Below are positions 36,801 through 48,815 of a stretch of 64,000 nt of DNA, in pieces. The stretch is from the NCBI RefSeq assembly GCF_963259705.1, contig NC_081844.1, positions 104,372,671-104,436,670 of the forward strand, given 5' to 3'. This stretch comes from Myotis daubentonii (lineage: Eukaryota > Chordata > Mammalia > Chiroptera > Vespertilionidae). The notes under the pieces were generated by a model. It was not told the DNA's origin. It made no database searches and was given only the letters and a program-made list of their open reading frames with translations. The translations under genes were made by a program, and so were the position numbers. The first letter of the stretch is position 1. Each line of letters opens with the position of its first letter.

Positions 36801-37181
36801 TTGTCTGATACCAGGTGGAATAAAGTCAACAGTTGAGCTAGATTTTATCTGTAGAGGCAATTACTTTTCAATATTCAAATTACTAATTTCTGTTTTTCAT
36901 TTATACATGAGCCTATCCAGATGATCATTTTAATTCTCCACCAATGAAAACACAACCAAAGAAGAAAATCAACTGAAGAGTTATTCGGCTAGTCATAAAT
37001 TCATTCACACTCCAAGTAAACTAAATTAGGGTAGAGATGATGTTGACAATATAGTCAAGTTCCTTCCTCAAAGTATCAGATAATCCATAAGAATATCAAG
37101 AACTCCATTTGTATAAAAGAGAAGAATCATAGAATCAGCTCAGAGGACATTGGATTAATAATCTGATCTCGCTTCATATTT

Positions 37182-37391
37182 TTTAAAAATATATTTTTAT
37201 TGATTTCAGAGAGGAAGGAAGAGGGAGAGACAGAAACATCAGTGATGGAGAAAATCATTGACGGGCTGCTTCCTTCACACACCTTGCTGGGGATCAAGCC
37301 TGCAATCCGGGTGTGTGCCCTGTCTGAGAATCAAACCATGACCTCCAGTTTCATAGGCTGATACTCAACCACTGAGCTACACAGGCCAGGC
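37182..37391 (-). mobile_element. Ves SINE (minus strand) with TSD
   Basis: Reverse Ves flanked by GCTTCATATTTT on both sides (about 37171-37182 and 37394-37405). Confidence 0.9.
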
Positions 37392-39320
37392 TTGCTTCAT
37401 ATTTTGAATGGCAAATTCGAATGCATATAGGAACCATTCATATAGGTAATATGTCTCATATCTGACACACTTTAAACCCAATGATAAAGTGACAGGGGTT
37501 GTGATGAAATGAAAAACTTGTGCCCACTACAAAATACAAAGATCCACCAACCACTGGCATGAGGAGTGAGGTCACAGCATAGACAAATCTGATTTTTCAG
37601 AAGAACCTGGTAATCCAGACGTGTGTGTGTGTGTAAATTCTCACGTTTCTAATTTTGGCTCAAAGTTGTTGTTGTTTTTCTTCACCCTGTGAGCTAAATA
37701 GAACAATGGTGGGCCACCAAGCCGCCAACTTATATAGAGAAATTGATTTCCTCAATGTTCTAAAATGCACGCTAGATAGACATGCTACTATAGCATTCAG
37801 GCAAAAGCAACCATCTGGGAAAGGGAGGATTTAATTTACATCACCCTAAAACAAATTTGGATAAAGTATTTTCTCCAAATAGTACATGTTTTTTTTCACT
37901 TATGAATAAAAGAGCTGATGATGATTGGATTGTTTTATCCATAGGTAAATAAACATGCAACTCTTTGGTTTTCAGAGTTGGCATCCTAAAGTATAAATTA
38001 ACCCTTTTAAATGAACTTGGAAAAAAGCCTTTTATCAATGTATGTAATTTTCTGGAGTTCAGTTTGAACAATAAAATTTTCCCAAAGCCTCTGACAACTG
38101 CTTCTTTCAACCCCAACATTCAGCCATGAGAAAGGAGGAGCATCATGGAAAGAGATATTCCACTGCTTTGCTAACGTGCCAAATATTAGAGCACTTGCCC
38201 CTCCCTCTTGTTCCTATAAAAACATCTGTGCAAAATGGGCCCAGCTGGCTTGCAAATATGTTCCATGATGCAGGCCAGCTTTCAGCTCCTTCCTAGTAGC
38301 CTTTGTCTTGTCTCCTTTCTGCCAGCATGCATTTCCCTTTTAAACATCTAATGTTTAGTGAAAAAAACCAGTGTTAACAGGTTAAAAGTTAATGTGCTTC
38401 ACCTGTTTCACCTCCTTCCATTAGTAAACTTGGACAGCACAGGGAGATTTGACATATTACCTGTTTGCTTATCTCCTCTATGGAGGAAATTATGAGGGGT
38501 GCTCAAGAGTTGTTCATCAAAATGTCAGGCTCCAATTTGGTAAAATCATTACAACACCTGCTTTCTGGGAATTATCATGAAACCTCACTCCTTTTCCCTT
38601 TGAATATAGCCTGCTATTAGCCAAGAAATATACCCACCCACGGCTTTTATTTACAGTTCAAGGCCTTCTTGGGATGATGAGGAGGAAGGAAGTTTCAGGA
38701 ATCAGCTAAGTGATGGATGGTCGTTAGAGGATGAGGCTGAAGGGCATCCGAACTGCTTGGGAAGCCTGTTGGGGGTTCTTACAAGATTGTGGGAGACTTA
38801 CGAAGTTTCCATTAGTTCAGATTCAGTAGGCTAGGAGAACAGGTTTCACCTGGAAACTATCTCAACTCTAGCCAAAGCAGCAAACATCTGATATTCAGAT
38901 AAGCTTTAAAAAGTTTTTGAACAAAAAATCAAGTCTCAAATATTTGAAAGTCATAGAAATGGCTCCAAATGGCAATCCTTTTAAGAGCACAGAACTGGGG
39001 TTCCTGGAACCAAAGCTTACCTTTCTCCATATCCTATTTTCTTGCATGGTGATACTCTTCTCCCATACTCCTCACCTGCTGGTCACCCAATGATACTCTA
39101 CGCAAAAGAAAAATGGGGGTCTGCTTGGCTACCAAGAAATTTTTAGTAGTTTTTAATTCCAAAATTACTAGTTCCTTTTTATCTACCACCTCTGCAGCTA
39201 GAAGAGATTAAGAGCTAAAAGACAGGTCATAAACCTCAAAGATTAAAAGGATGGAACACTCCCCAAATTCAACTGCTGATTTCCCCAAGAATGAGCCATG
39301 TTTTCCCACCAATTAGCACT
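37392..39320. other. Intergenic, nothing recognised
   Basis: No gene or assignable repeat. The 92-codon minus-strand frame at 37841-38119 has no familiar motif. Confidence 0.5.
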
Positions 39321-39324
39321 GTCA

Positions 39325-39503
39325 GATATAGAAGATAAAAATTCAGGACACCAGTTAAATTTGAATTTCAGATAAACAGTAAATCTTTTTTTATAATACA
39401 TCCCAAAATACTGCATAAACATACTTGTACTAAAAAGTATTCATTATTTAGTTGAAATCAAAATTCATTGGCTGTTCTGTATTTTATCTGGTAATCCTAC
39501 TAC
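39325..39503. mobile_element. Old palindromic DNA-transposon remnant
   Basis: The left part (AGATAAAAATTCAGGACACC, AAATTTGAATTTCAGATAAA) is an imperfect inverted repeat of the right part (TTGGCTGTTCTGTATTTTAT, CTGGTAATCCTA). I recognise this as a widespread mammalian palindromic repeat but cannot name the family. Confidence 0.5.
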
Positions 39504-39671
39504 CAATGGAATCAAAAAAATGGTTGCATTTTTTAAAACCCAATAAACTAAAAAAGAAAATTCATTCAACAAAACTAATGAATAGTAATTTTAAAATGTA
39601 GAAAGCCCTTAATGGCTAGAAAAAGGCTAAAGGACCCACTTTATCCTACCTCTGTACGGGATCAAGTAGCC

Positions 39672-39823
39672 CAGTAATTCTCCACCATGGCTGCACATTA
39701 GAGTCACTTGGGGAACAGCTATCCACTGCTGATGCTTACACCCTGCCCTAGACGAAGTGAATCCAAATAAGATTTTTAAAGGTGCCCCGTGATTCTAATG
39801 AGCAGTCAGATTGAGAACCACTG
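39672..39823 (+). mobile_element. MER5A-like hAT (Charlie) element
   Basis: CAGTAATTCTCCACCATGGC at the left, ATTGAGAACCACTG at the right, and TGGCTGCACATTAGAGTCAC inside. Typical MER5A, more diverged than the 33732 element. Confidence 0.75.
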
Positions 39824-39886
39824 TGCTAACAAAGCAATTTAAAAAAGGTGAAGTGTGATAGAGAATGCATGACTATTTTAACCCAG

Positions 39887-40055
39887 GATCCCAAATTTTG
39901 CTGCACATTGCATTCTCCTGGGGACCTTTAAAAATTATTGTTGCCTAACACCCACCCAGGCATCCCAGTTTCATTGGTGTTGGGCACAGACTGGGTATCA
40001 GGAGTTGTGAAGCTCCTCAGGTGTTTTGATGTAGAACAAAGTTTGGAAAGCACTC
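39887..40055. mobile_element. hAT-type MER fragment (MER5/MER20-like)
   Basis: GCTGCACATTGCATTCTCCT, GGGGACCTTTAAAAATTATT and a distal AAAGTTTGGAAAGCACT resemble old Charlie elements. The exact family is uncertain. Confidence 0.5.
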
Positions 40056-41739
40056 TGAAACTTACCTCTATTTCTTAGGATGACAGCAGCACTAATTTTT
40101 TGCGAGAGCAGGAACGAAATCAGACCTTCCAAACAGATTTAAGAATACATTTAGATATTACTTATTTCTCCCATGTTGGCTGGCTTGTAATAACTTAACT
40201 CTTTATAGGACACATATTAATCCCTTTCCCAGGAGTTTGTAGGTGGGAGGATAAGGGTCACCCAAGACCCTTTTGTAATTCCCTGCTTTCAATCATATAT
40301 AATAATGATTACATGCTGATGTAATTCAGAAGTCATACTTCTCTTGTGCATAGAAATTTGCTGTATGCATGAATGGATGGACTAACTTGGAGGGAAGAGT
40401 GTGATGCTAACCTCTCGACTAGTTAACAAGAAGAAAAAATAATAATCTGGGTCTTGCTACATTCAAATGTAGTCATAAGGAACACTGTAGTCTTCTGATC
40501 TTTCTTACAAATTGCTGAACACGCAGCGATCCCTGGAACTGTTAGTCCTCCAACATTTAAAAGGTTGCTCACCTTCAAGAAATTATTTAGCCCTGATTTG
40601 ACAGAAAGTGCAAGAGCATGACTTTTAGTGCCAAAAACGAATAGATCTAAATTTCCAAGGAAGCATGCTTTGTGGGAGGATATGGGCTTTACCCCAGCTG
40701 GTTGGGTAATTTGAGAGCCAAAGGAAGACATGACTGTCAGAGAGGACACCTGACAAGTTCCAGAACTTCAGCTTAGGAAAGCATTTTACAAGACTGGCCA
40801 ATTTATCAAAAGTAGCCAAGTACTACCAGCACAGTGTATCATGGGGGAGTTAAGGGGTCATAGGTGATAAAACCAAAGTCTGAGCATCCTGCCTGATAAT
40901 GCAGAGGCAAATAAAATGGTAAAACAATGATTAATACAAAGAAAGGATCACGTCTAGCATCAGGGCTTCCTAAAGTTTTATCACTATGATAATAAAAAAA
41001 GGGAAGATTTTACTGTCTCTATAAGGTATGTAAAGCCCACAAGACACTTTCTTACATTTTGAGAAAACTTTTGAAATATAACATTATCTTTTAAATACAA
41101 ATAACTAACATTTCTTATTACTGTACATTTGAGCCTGACTCATGTAGTTGATCATTTCATAACCAAAGGAATTTAAAGATTATTGAAATTGTACACCCTT
41201 TGAAATATTTTATAGCTTGGGAAAATTAATAGGGCAACATGTTGCCAGATTTGTTTTCAGGAAATAAACCTGTTAAAACATAATAAAATATTAGAAAAAC
41301 GTAAGTTTTAAAACTTGAAGATCATCCAGCGTGGCTCTTTCTTTAAAAGAACTTAATACATGGAAGTCTGCATTTATCCCAATGAACATTTACTTTAGCC
41401 AAGGATTCTCCCGACTTTCTTCGATAGGGTTATTTATATACCCAGTTCCCTAGTACAATTCTGCTTGAATTACAGAAACTACATCAATACATCAATTCTC
41501 AATGAAGAAATAATGATTCAAGTGAGGGACACATATTGTCATAGGTGAATGAAGCAATTAAAATTTCAGAGGGTATCAAATACCCCAAACTACCTATTTG
41601 TTTAATTTGTTTTGTGTAAACTGATTAATACATTTTCAGCATTTTTCACTGAAGATTAAGAACAGTTATTTCTTTTACAAGTTACTTGACTTTGATCCCT
41701 CAAAGAAAGTTTATAGAATCCCCCATATAAATCAATGAG
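40056..41739. other. Intergenic, nothing recognised
   Basis: No supported gene. The 108-codon minus frame at 40423-40749 shows no domain. Confidence 0.5.
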
Positions 41740-42020
41740 TTGCATTTTTCATCCATTCATCAAACTTGACTTTAGCGCTTAACATGTCCCAAGCACTATG
41801 ACACTTGCTGGGAGAAACCACAGTGAGTAAAACTTATATAGGCCTTTTTATCCTCAAAGAGCCTATAGTTCAGTGAGGGAGGCAAACATAAATTAAACAA
41901 ATTACTACAATCTATTATAATGTTCCAAAAGCTAAGCACAGGGTGCTATGAACTGTATATAGAAGACTTGCCCCAGGCTAAGGCATCAGAAAAGGGGTCC
42001 CAGAGGGAGTGATATTTGAG
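41740..42020 (-). mobile_element. LINE-2-like fragment (minus strand)
   Basis: CATGTCCCAAGCACTATGAC, CAAAGAGCCTATAGTTCAGT and GAGTGATATTTGAGCTGAGA match the same old repeat as 29251-29560. Confidence 0.5.
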
Positions 42021-42034
42021 CTGAGACAATGCTC

Positions 42035-42232
42035 GTAATATTAGCTACCACTTACTGACATTTAAAAAGTATTAACTCATTAAACAACACAATGGCCTAT
42101 TGAATTAGATACTTTATCTCATTTTGTACTTGAGAAAACTGAAGCTAAGATAACCACAACTAGGAAGTAACAGAGCCTGCAATTGAATCCAGATGCTAAC
42201 TCCAGAACACATATTGTATTCTTAACCATTAG
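42035..42232 (-). mobile_element. MIR SINE fragment (minus strand)
   Basis: ACCACTTACTGACATTTAAA, ACTTGAGAAAACTGAAGCTA and TATTCTTAACCATTAG in reverse MIR order. Confidence 0.7.
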
Positions 42233-42264
42233 TCATAGGTCCTCTCCAAAGAAAAGGATGAGAC

Positions 42265-42633
42265 AGAGCATAGTAGTCTGCTCAGGATGCAGAAACAAAA
42301 TACTTAAGAAACATAAAATTGATTTCTCACAGTTCTGGAGGCTGGGAAGTCAGTTTCTGGTGAGGGCTCTCTTCCTGGCTTGCAGATGTTGCTGTCTCAC
42401 TGTGTGTTCACATGGCCTTTCTTCTGTGCTGCACAGAGAAAGGGAGATCTCTCCCCCCCGCCCCCCCATTTCTTATAAGGTTACCAATCCTATTGAATTA
42501 GGGCTCCACCCTTATGACCGTATTTAATTGCAATTACTTCTTAAATCCCTTATCTTCAGATACAGTCATATTGGGTATTAGGGCTTCACCATATGAATTT
42601 GGGGGTGGGGGACACAATTCTGTCTATAGCATG
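42265..42633 (-). repeat. MLT1-type MaLR LTR (minus strand)
   Basis: TTTCTCACAGTTCTGGAGGC, GGGCTCTCTTCCTGGCTTGC and CACATGGCCTTTCTTCTGTG are classic reversed MLT1. It ends near GACACAATTCTGTCTATAGC. Confidence 0.85.
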
Positions 42634-42935
42634 GAGTAAGCTAGTAACTAGTAGGAGGAAAGTATTCCAGATGACAGATAACTATGATATCACATGACTA
42701 AGAGTGTAGATTATAACAGATATGTGTGTTTGGCTACTCTTCTAGCTGAAACTAACCATCTCTACCAACAGAATCTAATTTCTGTAACAAAAACCCTCCC
42801 TTCCAATAAAATATTTGCAAATACTGTCACCTAGTGGTAACAGGCAGGAGGTAGCTTATGGGTGAGTATTACTGAACAGGTATATTCAGCTGTTTACCTG
42901 GGGGTGCAGATATTTATCAATCTCCCCCTTTTTTA

Positions 42936-42995
42936 AAAATCATTACCTGAGGATATTTTTTCTATTGATTTTTAGACAGAGTGGAAGGGGGTGGG

Positions 42996-43059
<64 letters not shown>

Positions 43060-43224
43060 AAGAGAGAAACATCAACGTGAGAGAGACACATCCATTGGTT
43101 GCCTCATGCATGTACCCAGTCTGGGGATGGAACCCACAACTGAGGTACATGCCCTTGACTGGGAATTAAACCTGTGACTCTGGTCCTTGGGTCGATGCCC
43201 TGACCACTGAGCAACTGGCCAGGG
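42936..43224 (-). mobile_element. Ves SINE (minus strand) with expanded (GA)n
   Basis: Reverse Ves containing a GA microsatellite (about 43003-43050), flanked by TCAATCTCCCC copies at about 42918-42928 and 43225-43235. Confidence 0.9.
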
Positions 43225-43235
43225 CTCAATCTCCC

Positions 43236-44673
43236 CTTTACTGTGTGTGCTCCTAAGGTGTTTTTCCTAGGAATAACATTCAAAAAACTAAACATTACAA
43301 CATCAAGGTAGTTATACTTCTTCCTACTGTATTTACTCACACACACACACACACAGAGAAAAGTAGTGTGACAGTTTCAAGCTCTCAGAGAAAGAACAGG
43401 AGCCTAAGTTTAATCCCATCTCATTTTGAGTCAGACCAGATAAATTTGGGCCAACAGAAGAGTGAGTAATATAGATCATCAGTGAATATGTTTTATTCAG
43501 CAGTGTAGATATGAGTCACTGTACAGGATAAAGAGCCTCAACTAGTTGAGGTAATGTCAGAAAATAAAAGAAATGTGTAATGGGCACTGGAAGATAGGAA
43601 AGTCATAAATAGCAACTAAAGTCTTGTGAATAGCTGAAAAAAATTAGGACGCTAGTATTTTTATATGCATATATACCGAACTAACTAGAGTGGGTACTAT
43701 TCTTGGCAAGTAAAAATCATAACTAATATAAATGTTCAGTCTTAACTCTAAATGGCTTAGGTGGTAAAATCACCTGAAGAAGTCGGCTTAACAGGGACAT
43801 AATGGGAATGTGAAGTGGTGCCAAGAGAGGGATTACATACAAGCTATTTGGATCCTTACTTTCCTTCATTATATACATTAGGCTCCTTCATTTAGTATAA
43901 ACCTTCCTTCTGGTTCAACCAGGGCATTATTCTCAGAGGAGCCATCACTAGATCCTACCCTCTGGAAATTAGCAACTTTCAGTGTTAGCCTCATAAAATC
44001 CTAAATGTAGAATAAGTACTTGACAGGTTAATCTGTCCACTAAAAACCAGACATGGGTATTATTGAATGTATTGCTTAAAATTCTTTATGTTGCAAGTAA
44101 TACAAAAACTCAAATTGAATCCATTTGAGTTCAAACTAAACGGTTCAGAGATAACTCGAGCTTCAAGAGTTGCCTCATGTAGGGCCCAAACAACATAATC
44201 AGAACTCTTTTCTTCCTCTCTATTTATCAGCTCTGCTTTTGATTCTATTTCAAGCAGTCTTAAGTTTCATGGACCCAAGATGGCAGCTGGCAATTCTGGG
44301 CTGACAAGTTTAAGTACAGAAGGGGTTAAGAAAATCCATCTTTCCAGCAGTCCCAGTGAATATTTCATTTTATTTCACTGACGTGGATTCAGTGACATGT
44401 ACATCTCTGAACCAATTATTATAACTAGAGAGATGGGATACCCTGAAGCTGAAGGGTGGGATCAATTTTAAACAATCCATATGGCTGAAAATGGAGGGAA
44501 AGATGAATTACCCAAAGAATAATCAGTATGCTTTTGATTCTTAATAATATTGTATTATACACATGAATAGATCGTAAGCATTCTCAAAGGTAGCACAAGA
44601 AATATGTGTGTTAATAATTTCACAATATACAGGTCTAGCAAATCAGCACACTGTACAGTTTAAATGTATATAA
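43236..44673. other. Intergenic, nothing recognised apart from a short (CA)n at 43339-43356
   Basis: No supported feature otherwise. Confidence 0.5.
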
Positions 44674-44887
44674 CTAGGGGCCCGGTGCATGAAAATTGTG
44701 CACTTGCGAGGGTCCCTCAGCCAGGTCTGTGCCCTCTTGTAGTCCAGGAGCCCTCGGAGGATGTCTGACTGACTGTTTGTGAGCCCAGCTCAGGGCTTCT
44801 GGCTGAGTGGCACTCCTCCTCTGGGAGCGCACTGACAACCAGGGAGCAGCTTCTGCATTGGGCATCTGCCCCCTGGTGATCAGTGTG

Positions 44888-45836
44888 TGCTGGGGTCCAA
44901 CCCCAGCAGGTCCAGGGGTCCCCAAAGGTGTGGACGGAGTCGGCGAAGACTATCCACCCTCTTCCTACGGTGGAGTCCGATCTGTCCCGAGTGTGGGTCG
45001 CTTACCTAGGGGTCCCTGTTCGGGCGCCAGATGCTGGTGTCCAACCCCAACAGGTCCAGGGGTCCCCAAAGGTGTGGACGGAGTCGGCGAAGAAGGAATT
45101 AAACAGAGACAGCGTTCAGTTGATCAGCAGCCTAGCCAGGATCTCTAGCCAAGTTCTGGTCAGGATCTCCAGCGAAGTTCTGTTCAGGATCTCCAGCGAA
45201 GTTCTGTTCAGGATCTCCAGCCATGTTCTCTCACTAGGTTCTCCAGCCAGGTTCTATCCAGGTTCTCCTGCCATGTTCTGTCTAGGTTCTCCAGCCAGGT
45301 TCAGTCACCAGGTTCTAGTCAGGTTCTCTTGCCATGTTCTATCCAGGTTCTGTAGCCAGGTTCTGTCTCTAGGTTCTTCAGCCAGGTTCTCTCACTAGGT
45401 TCTGTCTCCAGGTTCTGTGGCCAGTTTCTGTCCAGGATCTTTTGCCATGTTCTCTCCAGCGAAGTTTTTCTGTCTCTAGGTTCTGTGTCTAGGTTCTCTG
45501 TCCTGTTGTCTTGTTTATACCGGTTGATTCCAATCCCATCAATCTCTATTCCAAAGGTTAGGGCGTTTCTTATCTCCATTCCAGGGAGTAAAGATTATGT
45601 AGCTTAAGTGTGATTGTTCATAGTTAAAGTGATTAATTACCCGCCTGGCACTTAGTTAAAGGGTTTTATTCCCTCCCTAACTTCAGGGGAAAATCCCTAC
45701 CTGGGGAAACAACCTTTCTCAGAGAGGTGACCTTGGTTAAAACACATAGTGCCAAGAAGGTGAGCAAACATATTAAGAACAGTATGCCATATATGCCAGG
45801 TCCCTTGAAACAGCAAGGATGGACCGGCTCCTGGCA
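44888..45836 (-). mobile_element. Internally deleted endogenous provirus (copy B): LTR, PBS, short leader, LTR end
   Basis: Perfect 6-bp TSD AGTGTG (44882-44887 and 45837-45842). Read on the minus strand: a complete 805-bp LTR (45836-45032), a 2-nt spacer, a tRNA-Lys3 primer-binding site (45029-45012), a leader of about 62 nt, then only the terminal 62 nt of the second LTR (44949-44888). All gag, pol and env sequence is absent. The two LTR ends differ at 2 of about 61 positions. The LTR contains the same 20-bp-unit array as the other copies (about 45120-45510). Confidence 0.9.
45012..45029 (-). promoter_or_regulatory. Retroviral primer-binding site, tRNA-Lys3 type
   Basis: The minus-strand 18-mer TGGCGCCCGAACAGGGAC is the standard complement of the tRNA-Lys3 3' end. 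That primer is used by MMTV-like betaretroviruses and lentiviruses. It lies 2 nt after the LTR terminus, as expected. Confidence 0.93.
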
Positions 45837-45906
45837 AGTGTGCATCATAGCGACTGGTTGTTCCACTGTTTGGTTGATTTAAATATTAGCCTTTTATCAT
45901 ATAGGA

Positions 45907-46406
45907 TTCTATTTATCAATTATACTTCAATAAAACTGGAATGAAGAAGAATGATTTTGGCAGAAAAGGGAAGAGGGAATTGATGCTGGAAAATTAGCCA
46001 GTGAAAGTCCACAATATTGGAATGGTGCACCTTTAAGCGAGGACTGTACCTACCTATTCAGGGTGAAAAGGAGTATAGCAACGGGGCTCATGAAGAGTTG
46101 AACCGGTGCTATAGGTAGCAGAGCCAGGAGAGACTGCAGACTGGGCTGTCATTGTCATTACTACTATTCAATAGTTGAGACTGCCTCCTGGTATAATTAT
46201 TCAATTTAGAATCAAATTATCACACAAGGGGTTGTGACAATTCAATTTCTGATGTCTTCTCAGATGGCTCTTCTGTTCCTATTGTCAGATCCTTCTCCTT
46301 CTGTTCCATGAATTAGTACAATCACTAAAGTCCTGCACATAGCATAGCATCTCCTCCCCTCTCCTTCTATCCTCCCCTCCTCTCTCCTCCTCCTCCTCCT
46401 TCTCTC

Positions 46407-46461
<55 letters not shown>

Positions 46462-47219
46462 GGTTTCACATACTGCAAACTTCATCTCCATCCTATGAAT
46501 TACGAAAATTTGTAAATTAATCTAATTCTTATTTGCAAACCCGTGGTCCATGGAGCAGCTGCTAGGACTCAGACGTGCCCATTTAAACGTTGGCTATTCG
46601 TATTTCTGATTAAACTTTTTTGAATAATGAATAGGCATCAGATTTACAAAACATAAACCCATCCTTTCAACACGCACGCAAGAGCTTGGACCCTTGCAGC
46701 CGACTGCATTGGTTCACATTCTGATGCTACCGCTGGGCCAACACACTTCTCTTCTTGGGGCTTGTGTTCCTCTGTCCACAAAGGGAGGACAATCGCACGT
46801 ACCTCACGAGGCTTAACTTAGACAATCCGTGCAAACGGTGGCCCCGCAGGGGCACACGGGGAAGGCTCAAGGGTGAACGCCATTAGAACGGCCCTCAGTC
46901 TGTCCGACAGAGATGCTGAGATTTGTCCTACGATGTTTTCAGGCAGACTCTACAGGTTTAGAGTCCTGGGACCTCAGGACCAGAAGGAAGGGCCCCCAGA
47001 GCACATGCGGCCGACCCGCGGGTGGTGCATGAGGCCGGCCCACCTCAGAATTGCCCGAGGCTTCGCCTTCCAGTGGCACTGTCTTTCCAGAAGGCACTGC
47101 CTTTAAAAAAGAAAACGAAACAAAACAAAAAAACAACACACAGCAACGAGAAGCGGCCCCTGGTGGACATTCGGGAAACCAACTCTGAGCAAAGTTGAGG
47201 AGACTGAGCCATCTCCTCA
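45907..47219. other. SPDL1 upstream region with (CT)24 microsatellite
   Basis: A pyrimidine tract at 46376-46459 includes pure CT from about 46412. No exon was seen. The sequence becomes GC-richer toward the promoter at 47220. Confidence 0.6.
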
Positions 47220-47720
47220 GCGCGGACTCTGAGATCGCCACTCTCGCTAGCACCTGCGCAGGCGCAGTAAGTGGGCGGAGCTGACGCGCGGCTGGGGCTG
47301 AACTTCCCGTGAGAAGTGCGCGTTCTCGCGGGAACTGCATTCAAAAAGCCGCGGCGCTTAGCCGGAAGGTAGGTGTGCGCGTCGGCTGATGTTTCTGTGG
47401 CAAGACTTACCCTCAGGAGCCTGGGCGCTGTGAAACTCGCCGTGAGCCGCCGCCGGCAGCAGCTGGGGAAGGGGTGCTGGAGGTAGGGGCAAAGGGCCTG
47501 GAGGGAAGTGCGTGTGGCGAGGAGCGGTGGGGAGCGGCGCTGAAGGGCTCCTGCGGGGAAGAGAGGGCCCTCGGAAACCTGGGGCCTGGATCTCGGCCGA
47601 GGGCGTAGGCCGGAACGGCTTCTCCCGCGGAACCCCGAGTCCTTGTCCACCGGGTTCCGAGTCGGTTTCAGTTTTCCGTTGGGCCGCCTCGCCGCCTCCC
47701 GGGGATGCTGCCTGGACTTG
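47220..47720 (+). promoter_or_regulatory. SPDL1: CpG-island promoter of SPDL1
   Basis: This is the most CpG-dense unique sequence in the window outside transposons. Visible motifs are an NRF1-like site (CTGCGCAGGCGCAG, 47254-47267), an SP1-type GC box (GGGCGG, about 47273-47278), an E2F-like near-palindrome (TTCTCGCGGGAA, 47323-47334), a reverse-strand CHR core (TTCAAA, 47340-47345, beside CGCGG) and an ETS core (CCGGAAG, 47362-47368). No TATA box was seen. The motif set fits a housekeeping or cell-cycle promoter, as expected for a mitotic gene. Factor binding is inferred. Confidence 0.75.
47335..47368 (+). other. SPDL1: SPDL1 untranslated exon 1 (3' boundary predicted, 5' boundary unknown)
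   Basis: Coding exon 2 begins with only 20 nt of 5' UTR after an acceptor, so an upstream untranslated exon is required. The CpG island contains a good donor, GCCGGAAG followed by GTAGGT, with the exon ending at 47368. Other possible donors lie downstream in the island, for example near 47485. The transcription start cannot be fixed from sequence, so the 5' limit given here is nominal. Confidence 0.5.
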
Positions 47721-48299
47721 TAAGGCCTGGGAGGCCGCCGGGACCTCCGAAAGATAACAGTGTCCAGGGTGAGAAATGCTGTAAGTGTGAACTATACAGT
47801 GGATTTCGAAGACTATACAAAAGTCATATTTCGTTAATAAAATCATATTTCGTGTTATGATTACATGTTGAAATGATATTTGGGATGTATTGGGTTAAGG
47901 AAAATACTATCCAAATGAATTTCGGTGGTATTAACCTTCTTTTTTTTTTAATGTGTCTGCTTGACAATTAAAAATCCCATATGTGGCTTGCCTGATTATT
48001 TCTGTTGGACAGCGCTGCCCCAGACAGCTGTGTGTCCGATTCTCCCCTACCTGCTTTTCACAAGCCATTGGCTGATTTAACCTTCTCAAAACCCCTGTTA
48101 GGTCGATGTTATTGGCCTTGTTTTATGGATGACGGGACAAGACATCACATAAGATGTTGTGGTCCGTGCAGCCAGTGAGTAGTGAACGTGGGAAGGACGC
48201 GGCAACCGCATTGCCAGGGCTCCCAGTCTCCTCAATGCTTTGCGCAGGCCATGCTTCTGCGGGGCAGGACGTTAGGCGCTGGACCCCCTTCCCGTCTCA

Positions 48300-48485
48300 C
48301 TCAGCCGCTTACTAGCTGATAACCTCTGCGCAAGTTACTTAACCTTTCTGGGCCTCGGTTTGCACATGTGTAAATGGGGGAATTACCTTATTTCATGGGG
48401 TTGTCGGGTGGATTATAAATCAGATAAAATATGCACAGCACCAGGCACAATGTCTGGCACATACTAGCTGCAGTTGTTATTCAAC
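48300..48485 (+). mobile_element. MIR SINE fragment
   Basis: GCAAGTTACTTAACCTTTCT, then CCTCGGTTTGCACATGTGTA, then AATGTCTGGCACATACTAGC: a clear MIR core and tail. Confidence 0.8.
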
Positions 48486-48539
48486 CCTGGCTGCCTCTCA
48501 TTGCAGATGGATATTTAACTCTTACGCATTCATCTACTG

Positions 48540-48815
48540 AAAACTCACTTCCTCAGGGAAATCTCTCTTGTCCCTATCCCCCATACCCAGGTTGGGACAG
48601 TTCCCCTGTGTTGTAGGCTCAGATAGTACCCTACAGCTCTCCCTGTTGCACTTAGTCACAGTTTTAACTCTACAGTTACTTTATTTCATGCCTTTCCGCT
48701 CAGAGACTGTAAGGTTAAAAAAGATAGGGCTCTTGTCTGGTTTGGGGTCACCATCGTGTTCTCAGCAGTAGCTCAGTACTTGACATGTAATAGGAATTCC
48801 AGCAAATCCTTTGAG
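48540..48815 (+). mobile_element. LINE-2 3' fragment
   Basis: TATTTCATGCCTTTCCGCTC through GTACTTGACATGTAATAGGA matches the sense L2 3' terminal region. Confidence 0.5.

Larger units (their letters stand above)
44674..45906 (-). mobile_element. HeliBat-type Helitron interrupted by a deleted ERV
   Basis: CTAG (44674-44677) after a host A, palindrome GTGCATGAAAATTGTGCAC, and CCCCCTGGTGATCAGTG. After the ERV insertion it resumes as GTGCATCATAGCGACTGG and closes with CTTTTATCATATAGGA followed by T. Both Helitron ends are intact. Confidence 0.92.

Noticed and set aside
40423..40749. 108-codon minus-strand frame as a possible gene
   Set aside because: No recognisable motif, no splice or promoter context, and length within chance expectation for 64 kb.
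47045..47650. 201-codon minus-strand frame at the promoter
   Set aside because: GC-rich CpG-island sequence is naturally poor in stops. The translation is R/P/S/A-rich with no domain and overlaps the SPDL1 promoter and exon 1.
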